Made by a program: the position numbers and the translations under genes
Assembly: GCA_019694875.1 (NCBI GenBank)
Contig: JAIBBC010000002.1
Span: forward strand, 1,054,001-1,118,000
Origin: Cyclobacteriaceae bacterium
Lineage (GTDB): Bacteria > Bacteroidota > Bacteroidia > Cytophagales > Cyclobacteriaceae
Reading direction: 5' to 3'
Length of the DNA stretch: 64,000 bases
Notes under the pieces: model-generated
What the model saw: the letters and a program-made list of their open reading frames with translations, nothing else
Told to the model about the DNA's origin: nothing
Database searches by the model: none
Shown: positions 41,419-50,304 of the stretch, in pieces
How positions within the stretch are numbered: position 1 is the stretch's first letter
Layout of the letters: every line of letters starts with the position of its first letter

Positions 41419-42513
41419 CTATGATTGCCCTAATGTAACTTCCACACGCTTCGATCGTGTTGACTGCGCTCGTTCAATAACCTCTTTGTACAATCCAATA
41501 AGCTGCTTCCGGATGGTCTCTTTTTCGAATTGTGTGATCAATTGGGCCGATACCTGAGCGCTGTGTTCGTAGAATTCCTTATCGGATGCCAGCCGTTTGA
41601 TCCACTGCGCAAAATCCTCGTGCGTATGACCCTTGTAGTAAGCGTTGCGATACAACAGGCGATATTCCCGAAGGTCGCGGTACATCACCGGCATTCCGGA
41701 TGCCGCAGCTTCCACCGGGGCAAGCGGTGAATTTTCCTGGTACGAAAGAAAAACAAATGCATCGGCCGCTGCATAGAGGGCAGGCATTTCTTCCAGTGAA
41801 AACAGGCCTGCGAACTTTACGTTTGGAGGGGCATTGTCGATTTTGGTATTCAGTCGTTTCACGCCCTCGGTTATCGCTCCAAAGGGCCGGCCACCAATCC
41901 ACCTGAATTGAATGTGCGGCAGCTTGCCTGCGATGTCGATAAAATCTTCCGGGCCTTTGCGTGCCTGAAGCTGACCCACATCCATTACACAGAACTCACC
42001 GTCTTTAAGACCGAGAATTTCGCGACCTTTTTTTCGTAACGCTTCCGTACGTTTCCATTTGTTAATCTGTAACGGGTTTGCCATGCGTACAATCCGCGTG
42101 GTAACACCAAGTTCGCGAATGGCTTCTTCCACCATCGGGCTGATGGCAATCAAAACATCGGCAAATGAATAAACCTGTTTGAAGTACCACCGGACGAAAG
42201 GCATGACCTGTTTCGCGAACGGAAGCGAACCTTTAATGGAATCGGGGATAACGTGCACGGTGAGAATTTTTCTTTTCGGATAGAAAAGACCTTTCAAAAA
42301 AAAGTAGGGTCCGTACGTATGACTGTGCATAATGTCTCCATGGCCTTCGCTGTTAATGATAACGTCCACGTCAGGCTGTTCTTTCAGCAATTCTGCACAT
42401 TCCACAAAAGCTGTATTCACACCTTCACCGCGCATTTTCAATAGTGCGGTTTCGGAACAAACATTCACTTTTAACGGATTATAAGATTCAACGGAGGTTG
42501 CGTAAAGCTGCAT
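41419..42513 (-). CDS. family 4 type glycosyltransferase
   Basis: 364 residues, GT-B fold. N-terminal domain with NVCSETALLKMRGEGV and HTYGPYFFLKGL; C-terminal nucleotide-sugar site with VGQLQARKGPEDFIDIAGKL, VKFAGLFSLEEMPALYAAADAFVFLSYQENSPLAPVEAAASGMPVM, where EX7E spans the ENSPLAPVE region. It resembles diacylglycerol glucosyltransferases. The ATG at 42513 is preferred over 42537 because a -7 box (TAGCTTTG) at 42539-42546 leaves no room for the longer start. Confidence 0.87.
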   Translation of the reverse strand: MQLYATSVESYNPLKVNVCSETALLKMRGEGVNTAFVECAELLKEQPDVDVIINSEGHGDIMHSHTYGPYFFLKGLFYPKRKILTVHVIPDSIKGSLPFAKQVMPFVRWYFKQVYSFADVLIAISPMVEEAIRELGVTTRIVRMANPLQINKWKRTEALRKKGREILGLKDGEFCVMDVGQLQARKGPEDFIDIAGKLPHIQFRWIGGRPFGAITEGVKRLNTKIDNAPPNVKFAGLFSLEEMPALYAAADAFVFLSYQENSPLAPVEAAASGMPVMYRDLREYRLLYRNAYYKGHTHEDFAQWIKRLASDKEFYEHSAQVSAQLITQFEKETIRKQLIGLYKEVIERAQSTRSKRVEVTLGQS

Positions 42514-42538
42514 GTTTTTCGATCGGGTTGCTGTCATG

Positions 42539-42546
42539 CAAAGCTA
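42539..42546 (-). promoter_or_regulatory. -7 promoter element of the glycosyltransferase gene
   Basis: On the minus strand TAGCTTTG matches TAnnTTTG. It lies one base before the ATG at 42537, so that ATG would be at or before the transcript start; the ATG at 42513 gives a leader of about 20 bases. No clear -33 box. Confidence 0.45.
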
Positions 42547-42849
42547 TCGTGCAAAAACCCTGCGGACGTTAACTTCCTGCCGGTGAAAAAGATGGTTTCA
42601 TTAAATCTTCCGTAACCGTTCCTGAAAAGGCAATATTACGATAACGATTCTATGATTCCTGTTTAACATATCAGGCTAATGTTTTTAAACGGATTTCATC
42701 GTGATGTACAAAATCTAAACGTTCTGAGGAAGTTAGTCTACAAGGATTTAACGCATGACGGGTTTGTGCACGATAACGGCATACATACTGCGGAATGTTT
42801 TTTGAGGCATCTATTGAAGGACATGTTGAACATTTAAACAACAAACATT
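42547..42849. other. intergenic region between glycosyltransferase and BON gene
   Basis: About 300 bases without a supported gene. ACATTTAAACA at 42831-42841, just before the BON start, recurs before the DUF4136 gene at 54723. Apart from that and the minus-strand promoter box I see no hairpin, RNA gene or conserved peptide. Confidence 0.5.
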
Positions 42850-43788
42850 ATGAGAACCAATAGAAAAAATGGTAATGACAGGAGGGGAGAGTCCGGAAGA
42901 TTTTCTTCAAATGAAGGCTATTCCAACAGGAACAGCGACCGCAACTATCGTGATCAATCGTATTCAAACGGCTATTCAAATGCCGACAGCGAGCGCTACC
43001 CGGTAAGCCGCGGGTACGATGACTACGATGAAAATGATTTTGGCGATTATAACGCTGATTATAACCGTGGTGGAGATCAGCGGGAATGGGACAACAAAGG
43101 TTATTCACAGTTCGATCGTTCAGACAACAATGACTTCCGGTCACGCAATCAGCGGAGCACTTCAGGCAAATACAGTTCTTCCGAGGACGATTACCGGTCA
43201 CAAAACCGCAGATCAGGCTATGGATCTTCGGGGAATTATGGATCGGATAGTCGTTCAGGCTCCGGATACGGGTCAAGCTACAACACTGGAGATCGAAATG
43301 ATTACCTGGGTGAAGACAGAAGAAACAGGAGTTATCGTTCGTCTATGGGCAACAATGGTGGATTCGGTGAATATGATAGCGACCATGACGAGCGCAACAA
43401 CCGCAATTCAGGCATGTACAATTCCGGCAGCGGTGAAAGCCATCGCGGAAAAGGCCCGAAAGGTTATAAGCGTTCAGACGAGCGTGTGAAGGAAGAGATC
43501 AGCGACAAACTGAGCGATGATCATTCACTCGATGCATCGGAGATAGAAATCGAAGTAAAAAATGGTGAAGTTACTCTGAGTGGTACCGTTTCTGACCGTG
43601 CAGATAAACGCAGGGCAGAAGATTTGGTGGAATCTGTGTCAGGTGTAAGCAACGTGGAAAACCGCATCCGCGTATCTTCTTCGTCATCATCAAGCTCAAC
43701 TTCCGGTACAAGTTCTTCGAACAAGGATACTTCGAAGCAGACCGCGAAAACCAATGAGCGCAGCAAGCAGCACGAAGCAGTATCTTAA
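42850..43788 (+). CDS. BON domain protein with long disordered N-terminus
   Basis: 312 residues. The first 200 are Ser, Gly, Arg, Tyr, Asn and Asp-rich with few hydrophobic residues, repeating YSNGYSN, GSGYGSS, NRNSGMYNSGSG and similar; this resembles low-complexity, prion-like regions. One BON domain follows at about 212-275 (RVKEEISDKLSDD, IEIEVKNGEVTLSGTVSDRADKRRAEDLVESVSGVSNVENRI), then a poly-Ser stretch and a Thr/Lys-rich tail. No signal peptide is evident, so it is probably cytoplasmic, unlike OsmY. BON domains bind membranes or stress partners. Proteins of this type are stress-induced in other bacteria (known), but the N-terminus here is unusual. Confidence 0.85.
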   Translation: MRTNRKNGNDRRGESGRFSSNEGYSNRNSDRNYRDQSYSNGYSNADSERYPVSRGYDDYDENDFGDYNADYNRGGDQREWDNKGYSQFDRSDNNDFRSRNQRSTSGKYSSSEDDYRSQNRRSGYGSSGNYGSDSRSGSGYGSSYNTGDRNDYLGEDRRNRSYRSSMGNNGGFGEYDSDHDERNNRNSGMYNSGSGESHRGKGPKGYKRSDERVKEEISDKLSDDHSLDASEIEIEVKNGEVTLSGTVSDRADKRRAEDLVESVSGVSNVENRIRVSSSSSSSSTSGTSSSNKDTSKQTAKTNERSKQHEAVS

Positions 43789-43794
43789 ACTTAG

Positions 43795-43842
43795 TCAGTC
43801 GACTGAACGAAGATGCACCTTCGGGATAAATCTTCGTTCAGT
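43795..43842. terminator. overlapping palindrome and long hairpin between convergent genes
   Basis: A perfect 13-base stem, ACTGAACGAAGAT (43802-43814) and ATCTTCGTTCAGT (43830-43842), encloses a 15-base loop. The left arm overlaps a perfect 12-base palindrome TCAGTCGACTGA (43795-43806). No T run follows on either strand, so it is either a two-way terminator without U tract, a stability hairpin for both mRNAs, or a protein site. Confidence 0.55.
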
Positions 43843-43849
43843 ATGATTG

Positions 43850-43969
43850 TTAACTGCAGTACCCCAACGCCATCCAAATCAATACAAATACGAGTATCGT
43901 TCCGAGGCAACCACCTCCCCATTTGTAAGCCCCGTATCCGGCAAGCAATCCTCTGAAGAAATTATTCAT
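43850..43969 (-). CDS. 39-residue Gly-rich membrane peptide coupled to SemiSWEET
   Basis: The ATG at 43969 overlaps the TGA of the SemiSWEET gene (ATGA). The 39 codons read MNNFFRGLLAGYGAYKWGGG, then a hydrophobic helix CLGTILVFVLIWMALGY and CS. It has a Gly-rich front and one transmembrane helix. I recall similar short proteins (RGLLAGYGAKKLGGGC style) in Bacteroidota genomes, usually unannotated, but did not verify it. The overlap, the conserved-looking GGGC start of the helix and the hairpin right after the stop support a real gene. Confidence 0.65.
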   Translation of the reverse strand: MNNFFRGLLAGYGAYKWGGGCLGTILVFVLIWMALGYCS

Positions 43970-44232
43970 ACGTTTTTATGTTTATAGTGAATTGTAAGAA
44001 TTCCGCTAATCAGGTTTATGATTACCGCGAATGTGTTTGCAATAATGATAATCCAGTCTTTTTTAATAAAGCCATACCACACCCAGAGCGCTAAACCCGT
44101 AAACAATACAATCAGCATGGCAAGCGATATGTCGTTCGCTTTTTTCTCGCGCAGTATCTTGATCAACTGCGGCAGCAGGGCTGTTGATGTAAAGGCGCTC
44201 GCGCCAATTCCGACTATCGTCTCGAAGGACAT
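43966..44232 (-). CDS. SemiSWEET family sugar transporter
   Basis: 88 residues, three helices, PQ-loop family. The signature LLPQLIKILREKKANDIS (Pro21-Gln22) and the following helix ISLAMLIVLFTGLALWVWYGFIKKDWIIIIANTFAVIINL fit SemiSWEETs, which work as dimers and let mono- or disaccharides pass. Normal length. Forms a two-gene unit with the 39-residue peptide through a four-base overlap. Confidence 0.9.
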   Translation of the reverse strand: MSFETIVGIGASAFTSTALLPQLIKILREKKANDISLAMLIVLFTGLALWVWYGFIKKDWIIIIANTFAVIINLISGILTIHYKHKNV

Positions 44233-44329
44233 ACGTGTATGCGGTTTTTTATCACAATCTTGCGAAGCGCACCTGGCTTCATCAGCTTTGATGGTCGTCA
44301 GCTTTTAAGTGCTAAGCCTCTAAGGTTTC

Positions 44330-46909
44330 TTACGATTCAAGCCGATCGATGCATTTACGCAGATCGTTCTTATCCGTAAGGACGTTGGCAAAAAGATCGC
44401 CAACTTTATCGAGACGTTTGTGAATGGTTTTAATCGTGAAGTCGAGCGGGGTAAGGCCATGTTTCACTTCCTTCCACAGTAACGGTGTGGAAACACTTGC
44501 TCCCGGCACGGGCCGGATGCTGTAAACAGATGAGAGGGTCTGACCGCGCCTGTTCTGCAAAAAGTCGATGTATATACGACCCTTACGTTGATTCAACGGC
44601 CGCTCGACTGTGGTGAAGTCAGAAAGTTGTTCCTGTGCCAGGTTTGCAATGATTTCCGAGAATGGACGGGCCTGATCGTATGTATAACGTCCCTGTAACG
44701 GAATGTATATGTGCATACCGGTTGCACCGGATGTTTTACAATAGCAAGTGCAACCTGCCTTATCGAGTATGTCTTTGATTACCAATGCAACGTCAATCAC
44801 CTGGTTGAACGTGTTCTTTTCCGAAGGATCGATATCCATAATCAGGTAGTCGGGGTTGTCGGGTTTTTGAACCCGTGAGTTCCAAGGATTGATCTCGATG
44901 CAGCCGAGGTTATTCAGGTAGAGCAACGTTGCCTTGTTGTTGCACAGGATATAGTCGATGGTTTTGTTTCCGCTCTCGGAATAAATTTCCACGCTTTTTA
45001 CCCAGTCTGGTGCCTTGTCGCCTGCATCCTTATGATAAAAGCCCTTGTCGACAATGCCACCGGGATTACGTTTAAGGGATTGCGGCCTGTCGATGAGATA
45101 GGGGAGAATATAATCGGAAACTTTGTTATAGTACGCAAGCACATCGCCCTTTGTATACTTTTCTTCCGGCCAGAAGATTTTATTTTGATTGGTTAATTTG
45201 AGTTCGTGACCGTCAACCGTAACCAGGCGTTCATTTTCCCTGCTGGTACCAATGTCGTTCGACTTCGACTTTGCAGTTTTTTTTGCAACAGCTTTCGCTG
45301 CAGGCTTTTTACCGGCTGCTGTTTTCTTCGCTGATTTGACTTTTGTTTTCACGGGCTCGTCAACATGGTCTGCTTCGTCAGCTTCTTTATCAATTCTCAG
45401 GCCCATAAATACCGGGTGGCGCATGATGCCATCATCGGTCAGCTCGGAGTACTTCACGTTGCAGACAAGTTCCGGTTCAACCCAGGTTACGGCTGCATTC
45501 ACGGGAACCTTTTCATCAAAGGGCGATTCATCCGTTACCAGCGGTTGTAACCTGGCATGAAGCTCTTTCAGCATCTTATCGGTAAAACCGGTGCCGCTAT
45601 GCCCAATGTAACGTAGTTTCTTCTTATCGTAAACCCCGAGAATCAGCGCACCAAAATACTTGCGGCTTTCGCGCGGAGCCGTGTAGCCGGCAATAACAGC
45701 CTCTTGCGTATTAACCAGCTTGATTTTTAACCATGAGCGCGTTCTGCGGCCTTCATCGTATGTGCTGTCGGCACGTTTTGCCATCATTCCCTCAAGGCCT
45801 TCGATCTTAATGATCTCGCTGAAGAATTTTTCACCTTCGGCTTCCACGTGATCGGAATACAAAATGACATTGCTCTTCGGAATGGCCTTTTGCGCAAACT
45901 TTTTGCGTTCAATCAACGGTAAATCGGTGATGTCTTTGCCATCAAACGAGAGACAATCGAACACGTAATACAAAATCGGCAAGCCGCGGTTGTCGTCAAA
46001 TTGCTGAAGCTTTTGAAAGCTTGGTTTGCCCTCTTCGTTCAGCACAACAATTTCACCATCCAGCACACAATCTTTTTTTATTTTGGTGAGTTCGTCAGCA
46101 ACCTCGGGATAGAGTTCGGTGAACGACAACCCATTACGCGAATAGAACTTAATGTTCTTGCCTTTCTTTTCGGTTATTGCCCGATAGCCATCCCATTTTA
46201 TTTCAAAAACCCATTCCTCATCGTTAAAGGGAACATCGCTGGGCGTTGCCAGCATAGGTTTAATGTAATGTGTGAGCTTGTGCGATTTGCCCCGTACCCG
46301 TTGTGCGGCCGCTGCATTTTTCTGCCGCGAGTTCGGCCGGTTCGATTGCCAGGTTTTATCGGTGTTATGAGACTTGACGGGAGCGACCTCTTCACTATCG
46401 TACTCATCAACCGCATATTTGTCGCGGTGTTTGATTAACAACCAGTTCTTTTCATCGCGCAGACGGACCAATGCAAAGGAGCCTTTCAAATGCTTGCCGT
46501 TCATCACGAACTTGAGCTGCCCTTTTTCAAGCATCTTTCGGAGCTCAGCTTTTTCGTTTTTGGTTTTCGCGTGATCGGGGTCAACGGTATACGTTCCTTC
46601 GTCCCAGATATCCACCGTGCCGGCACCGTAGTTTCCTTTCGGGATTACACCATGAAACTTGTTGTATTCCATCGGGTGATCTTCCACCATCACCGCTAAC
46701 CTCTTGTCATGCGGATTAAGGGATGGGCCTTTCGGAACGGCCCAGCTTTTCATCACACCGTCAAGTTCCAGGCGCAGATCGTAGTGAAGTCGTGAAGCAT
46801 CATGTCGCTGCACGACAAAACAAAGTTTTTTGCTGGATGCTTTTACTTTACCCTCGGGTTCTGGGGTATTCTTGAAATTTCGCTTCTTGTTATAAAGCTT
46901 TAAGCCCAT
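44330..46909 (-). CDS. ligD: DNA ligase D (PE-ligase-polymerase)
   Basis: 859 residues for non-homologous end joining. Order: 3'-phosphoesterase (residues about 25-160: FVVQRHDASRLHYDLRLELD, AVMVEDHPMEYNKFHGVIPKG), ATP-dependent ligase (about 215-515: FEIKWDGYRAI with the Lys near 238, VLDGEIVVLNEEG, GLEGMMAKRADS, SRSWLKIK-like TRSWLKIK), a Lys/Ala-rich linker of about 38 residues (about 515-553), then the primase-like polymerase (about 570-859: DYLIMDIDPSE, SGATGMHIYIPL). The order differs from mycobacterial LigD, where the polymerase leads; PE-Lig-Pol is found in other phyla. The start touches the ku stop (TAAATG). Confidence 0.96.
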   Translation of the reverse strand: MGLKLYNKKRNFKNTPEPEGKVKASSKKLCFVVQRHDASRLHYDLRLELDGVMKSWAVPKGPSLNPHDKRLAVMVEDHPMEYNKFHGVIPKGNYGAGTVDIWDEGTYTVDPDHAKTKNEKAELRKMLEKGQLKFVMNGKHLKGSFALVRLRDEKNWLLIKHRDKYAVDEYDSEEVAPVKSHNTDKTWQSNRPNSRQKNAAAAQRVRGKSHKLTHYIKPMLATPSDVPFNDEEWVFEIKWDGYRAITEKKGKNIKFYSRNGLSFTELYPEVADELTKIKKDCVLDGEIVVLNEEGKPSFQKLQQFDDNRGLPILYYVFDCLSFDGKDITDLPLIERKKFAQKAIPKSNVILYSDHVEAEGEKFFSEIIKIEGLEGMMAKRADSTYDEGRRTRSWLKIKLVNTQEAVIAGYTAPRESRKYFGALILGVYDKKKLRYIGHSGTGFTDKMLKELHARLQPLVTDESPFDEKVPVNAAVTWVEPELVCNVKYSELTDDGIMRHPVFMGLRIDKEADEADHVDEPVKTKVKSAKKTAAGKKPAAKAVAKKTAKSKSNDIGTSRENERLVTVDGHELKLTNQNKIFWPEEKYTKGDVLAYYNKVSDYILPYLIDRPQSLKRNPGGIVDKGFYHKDAGDKAPDWVKSVEIYSESGNKTIDYILCNNKATLLYLNNLGCIEINPWNSRVQKPDNPDYLIMDIDPSEKNTFNQVIDVALVIKDILDKAGCTCYCKTSGATGMHIYIPLQGRYTYDQARPFSEIIANLAQEQLSDFTTVERPLNQRKGRIYIDFLQNRRGQTLSSVYSIRPVPGASVSTPLLWKEVKHGLTPLDFTIKTIHKRLDKVGDLFANVLTDKNDLRKCIDRLES

Positions 46910-47671
46910 TTATGACGCCTTTTTCAGACTGGCTTTTAGCTGAGCCATGAGATCGGTGGTTTTGCGGTGGGTAACCTTCAGCACCGGTGCCTTAATCTTC
47001 TTGCCTTTAGCCTTTGCTTTAATGAGCTTCATCAACTCAGACGAGTAGGTATCCTTGAACTTGTCGATGTTGAACTTGGTTGTGAGCTGATCAATCAGCG
47101 AAAGCGCCATCTTTATCTCTTCCGGTTTCGCTTTCGTTTTCGGAATGTTGAGCTCACCAAGATCGCGGATCTCCTCTGCAAAACGAATTTTATTTAAGAG
47201 TATGATACCATTGTAAGGTTTCAAAATGCACAGGTTCTCCTTATTGCGCAGAACGAAGCTGCCCAGGCCAGCCTTGCCGCTTTTCTGCAAGGCATCGTGG
47301 AGAAGAACGTATGCTTTTTCACCCGACTTATCCGGTTCGAGGAAGTACGGTGTTTCGAAGTAGACACTTTCAACTTCTGATTCTTTGATGAAGGAGCTGA
47401 TGTTGATGATCTTGCTTTTCTCCGGACTGGCCGCCTGAAAATCTTTGTCGTCCAGCACCACGTAGTCGCCATCGAGGTTATAGCCTTTCACGATGTTTTT
47501 CCATTCTACCACTTTGCCGGTGCCTTCGTTGATACGCTGGTAGCGGATGCGCGCATGGTCTTTTTTATCGAGCATATCCATGCTGATATTGCTTTCCTGC
47601 GATGCACTGTAAAGTTTTACGGGGATGTTCACAAGGCCGAAGCCTATAGCGCCTGTCCAGATCGATCTCAT
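46910..47671 (-). CDS. ku: Ku protein, non-homologous end joining
   Basis: A 253-residue bacterial Ku that binds DNA ends and recruits LigD. Begins RSIWTGAIGFGLVNIPVKLYSA, the family hallmark, and includes NISMDMLDKKDHARIRYQRINEGTGKVVEW, YFETPYFLEP and ALSLIDQLTTKFNIDKFKDTYSSELMKLIKAK. The C-terminal tail is short and basic (KGKKIKAPVLKVTHRKTTDLMAQLKASLKK), the part that in Ku contacts DNA and LigD. Directly followed by ligD with no gap, so they form one operon. Confidence 0.96.
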   Translation of the reverse strand: MRSIWTGAIGFGLVNIPVKLYSASQESNISMDMLDKKDHARIRYQRINEGTGKVVEWKNIVKGYNLDGDYVVLDDKDFQAASPEKSKIINISSFIKESEVESVYFETPYFLEPDKSGEKAYVLLHDALQKSGKAGLGSFVLRNKENLCILKPYNGIILLNKIRFAEEIRDLGELNIPKTKAKPEEIKMALSLIDQLTTKFNIDKFKDTYSSELMKLIKAKAKGKKIKAPVLKVTHRKTTDLMAQLKASLKKAS

Positions 47672-47795
47672 ATCAGTTTTATTAAAGGGTGACTAAAAAT
47701 TTGCTGTTAATAAACTTATGTCAGGCTTTAAATTTATTTTATAACCTTCTCATTTGCAAGAGGTTTTATATTGTTTGTTAACTGGTTAATATAAC

Positions 47796-48857
47796 TCAAT
47801 TGTTATCCCATTCGCCCGGCCGGTCTTCACGGATCAGGAACGTAATGTTCTCATTCTTAAATGCTTCCATGATCTTCAGGTTAATCTCCTGCTGGATATC
47901 CATGTACTTATTGTAGTCGGCAACCGTAACAAAATATACCACCTCGAACGTGAGGCCGTATTCGGTAAAACGTGCGAAATGTGCACGGTCGAAGCGGGTA
48001 GGCCCGGCTGCTTCAATGATCGCTTTTACAATACCGGGGATTTTTTTGAGTTTTTCCGGGTCGTTATGAAACCGTACGTTGATGTTAAACGCGATCCGCC
48101 TGGTTTGCTGACGCTTGTAGTTATGGACCCGGGACTTGGTCAGGTCACTGTTTGAAATAATGATTTGTTCGCCCGTCAGGCTTCTCAGGCGTGTGGTTTT
48201 CAGTCCGATGTATTCGATTGATCCATTTTTATCATCCACGTTAATGGCATCGCCCACTTCAAATGGCTTATCAAAGAAAATCACAAAGTAGTTAAACAAG
48301 TCGCCCACGATGTTTTGTGCTGCCAACGCGATTGCCACACCCCCGATGCCCACACCGGTAAGGATGGTTGTTACATCGTAGCCGAGATTGTCGAGCAGAA
48401 ACACCAATCCCAGAATCCAGATCACCATATTGATGATAATCATCAACCCACCAATCTGCTTGATCTTGATTTCACCATTTTCCTGCTTCCGGATACTCGA
48501 AGTAATCATGGTTTGAATGACCGCTGAGATTAACCGGATAACGAAGTATGCGATTACAACCGCGGTGGCGATGTCAACTATCTTTTCCGCTTTCGCGGAC
48601 AATTCAAGTGAATTAATTGCCCAGTAGATGATCGCGAACGAAATGATTGGTAATCCGAAACGTTCCAGGCCGCGTACAATCATGTCGTCAATCCGGGTAT
48701 GACTCTGGATTGCCCATTGTTGCAACTTATTCAGGATTACACGTTTGAATATCCGGACTACGATCAGCCCGACTAAAATGACGCCCAATGCAATCAGGTA
48801 TGCCTGCATGGTATTGCCCCAAAACTCGCGTGATAAAAACTCTTCTGTTGAACTCAT
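47796..48857 (-). CDS. MscS-type mechanosensitive channel
   Basis: 353 residues with an extra N-terminal helix pair, four membrane segments and the MscS core: the pore-lining TM3 and beta domain are GVGIGGVAIALAAQNIVGDLFNYFVIFFDKPFEVGDAINVDDKNGSIEYIGLKTTRLRS. It releases solutes upon osmotic downshift. Ends about 125 bases before the ku gene; that gap holds AT-rich sequence with a weak hairpin (AACCT and AGGTT near 47751-47774) but no clear terminator. Confidence 0.94.
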   Translation of the reverse strand: MSSTEEFLSREFWGNTMQAYLIALGVILVGLIVVRIFKRVILNKLQQWAIQSHTRIDDMIVRGLERFGLPIISFAIIYWAINSLELSAKAEKIVDIATAVVIAYFVIRLISAVIQTMITSSIRKQENGEIKIKQIGGLMIIINMVIWILGLVFLLDNLGYDVTTILTGVGIGGVAIALAAQNIVGDLFNYFVIFFDKPFEVGDAINVDDKNGSIEYIGLKTTRLRSLTGEQIIISNSDLTKSRVHNYKRQQTRRIAFNINVRFHNDPEKLKKIPGIVKAIIEAAGPTRFDRAHFARFTEYGLTFEVVYFVTVADYNKYMDIQQEINLKIMEAFKNENITFLIREDRPGEWDNN

Positions 48858-48968
48858 AAACGGAAGGCAATACAGAATTGTACCAGATTCATCTGATTGA
48901 TCGGAACTGAAAATCAGAAGTTTACCACTTCAGAACAGGCGCGGATGTGGCACAAATTCCTCACTCTG

Positions 48969-49436
48969 CTAAGCCTTATCGGTGCGGATGTAGTTAACGA
49001 TGACGAACGTAGCCATAAAGCCCGAGAAAATTCCCTCAAGCCAAACGCTGAATGACGCGATGTAAGGATCAAGATACTGACCGAGCGGGGCATGCTCGCG
49101 GATCGTCTCCATCATGTTAGGGTCTGCGTTCAGGTAAATGAACAGGAACAAAACAAAAGTGGATGTCGCAATAAACGATGTGCCCACACCAATCGACATT
49201 GCGCGCAGGTAATTGAGCTCGCCATCATGCGTTCTTCGGTATTGTTTCAATGCAAGGTAAATTCCGGCTACCTGGATCGCGAGATTGAAGACGCGTAACT
49301 CAGTAACGTAAATAAATCCGAGTGCATAAATGATGAAGAAGTATAGAATGAGGGCTATCGTCACCAACGTGCCGTAAATCTGCGGAATACGGGTTGGGTA
49401 TTTGGCCATTTTGCGAATCATTGTTGTCATTTCCAT
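48969..49436 (-). CDS. DUF4199 membrane protein
   Basis: 155 residues, four helices. LNYLRAMSIGVGTSFIATSTFVLFLFIYLNADPNMMETIREHA and the FNLAIQVAGIYLALKQYRR block fit the DUF4199 family of Bacteroidota, of unknown function. The C-terminal WLEGIFSGFMATFVIVNYIRTDKA is usual in the family. It lies between MscS and the glycosylase gene without tight coupling. Confidence 0.75.
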   Translation of the reverse strand: MEMTTMIRKMAKYPTRIPQIYGTLVTIALILYFFIIYALGFIYVTELRVFNLAIQVAGIYLALKQYRRTHDGELNYLRAMSIGVGTSFIATSTFVLFLFIYLNADPNMMETIREHAPLGQYLDPYIASFSVWLEGIFSGFMATFVIVNYIRTDKA

Positions 49437-49555
49437 ACGATAACTGATTGGTATAACCCGTTCAAAATTGTTGCCAAGTGTTTAAGCTTATCCGTTTCGT
49501 CAGAAACAGCAATTTGTAACGGCATGAGCGGGCCGTTTGCCCACGATGCTGTGGA

Positions 49556-50293
49556 TTAGTAGAGTAGCTGGCAGTCGGGGCAGAAAAAACTTCTTCGTTT
49601 GCCTTTGCCGAGATACTGTTTTTTGATTTTATGTCCGTCACGCGGGCAAACCTGCTTGGTATAAACTTCCCAATGTTTTCGCAGTGTACCTGCTTTCTTC
49701 CATTCCAGGAATTGAAAACTGTATCGGACAGTTTCTCTGATCATCTTTCGCAGGAAGGTTGCTGGTATCTTCCCGACTTTGCTCTTTGGATGGACTTTTA
49801 CCCGGAACAGCACTTCGTTTTTGATGATATTTCCAGAACCCGCAAAAATGGTTTGATCGAGCAATGCATCTGATACGATCGTCTTCGGATGCGCATTAAG
49901 TTTTTTGAGAGCTTTCCCGGCACTGAAGTTCGGATTCATGACATCAGCCGACCAGTCGTATAAATCATCCAGCGGTTCGTCAATCATCACAATCGAACCG
50001 GCATAAAAGGAGAGTGTCTGCCCGTCTGAAAAATGAAGGCGGAGTTTCGGATTGCGGTCTTTCTTGTCGTTGTTGATACGGTAGCTGCCGAACATCAGCA
50101 GGTGCACACGAATGGTAAAATCTGGAAAACAGATCAACAAATGCTTTCCGAATGTTTTAATGTCTTTGATCTTGGTGCCGTGAAGCCTTCCATAAGCTAA
50201 ATCTTTTCCGTAGCCATCCGCTTCAAGAATTTTTTTTCCCCTGAACGAATTGATGGCCTCCTTAAGGATTACTATGGAAGGACCTTCCGGCAT
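49556..50293 (-). CDS. Fpg/Nei family DNA glycosylase
   Basis: 245 residues. The catalytic N-terminus is MPEGPSIVILKEAI (Pro2 nucleophile, Glu3), followed by LHGTKIKDIKTFGKHLLICF, IRVHLLMFGSYRINN and the H2TH element with LLDQTIFAGSGNIIKNEVLFRVKVHP. The zinc finger is at the C-terminus: CPRDGHKI and FFCPDCQ. Removes oxidised bases from DNA and cleaves the strand. Assignment to Nei (endonuclease VIII) over Fpg is tentative. Sits in the Ku/LigD repair neighbourhood. Confidence 0.93.
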   Translation of the reverse strand: MPEGPSIVILKEAINSFRGKKILEADGYGKDLAYGRLHGTKIKDIKTFGKHLLICFPDFTIRVHLLMFGSYRINNDKKDRNPKLRLHFSDGQTLSFYAGSIVMIDEPLDDLYDWSADVMNPNFSAGKALKKLNAHPKTIVSDALLDQTIFAGSGNIIKNEVLFRVKVHPKSKVGKIPATFLRKMIRETVRYSFQFLEWKKAGTLRKHWEVYTKQVCPRDGHKIKKQYLGKGKRRSFFCPDCQLLY

Positions 50294-50304
50294 GTATGAG
50301 TCTA

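Noticed and set aside
43019-43489. 156-codon Thr/Met/Ile-rich frame within the BON gene
   Set aside because: A +1 shadow of the repetitive Ser/Asn/Arg codons; the BON frame has a domain and proper start.
46001-46438. 145-codon frame opposite ligD
   Set aside because: Antisense of the conserved ligase domain; no independent evidence.
47700-47795. terminator between mscS and ku
   Set aside because: The AACCT/AGGTT pairing is short and imperfect, so I do not list it as a feature.
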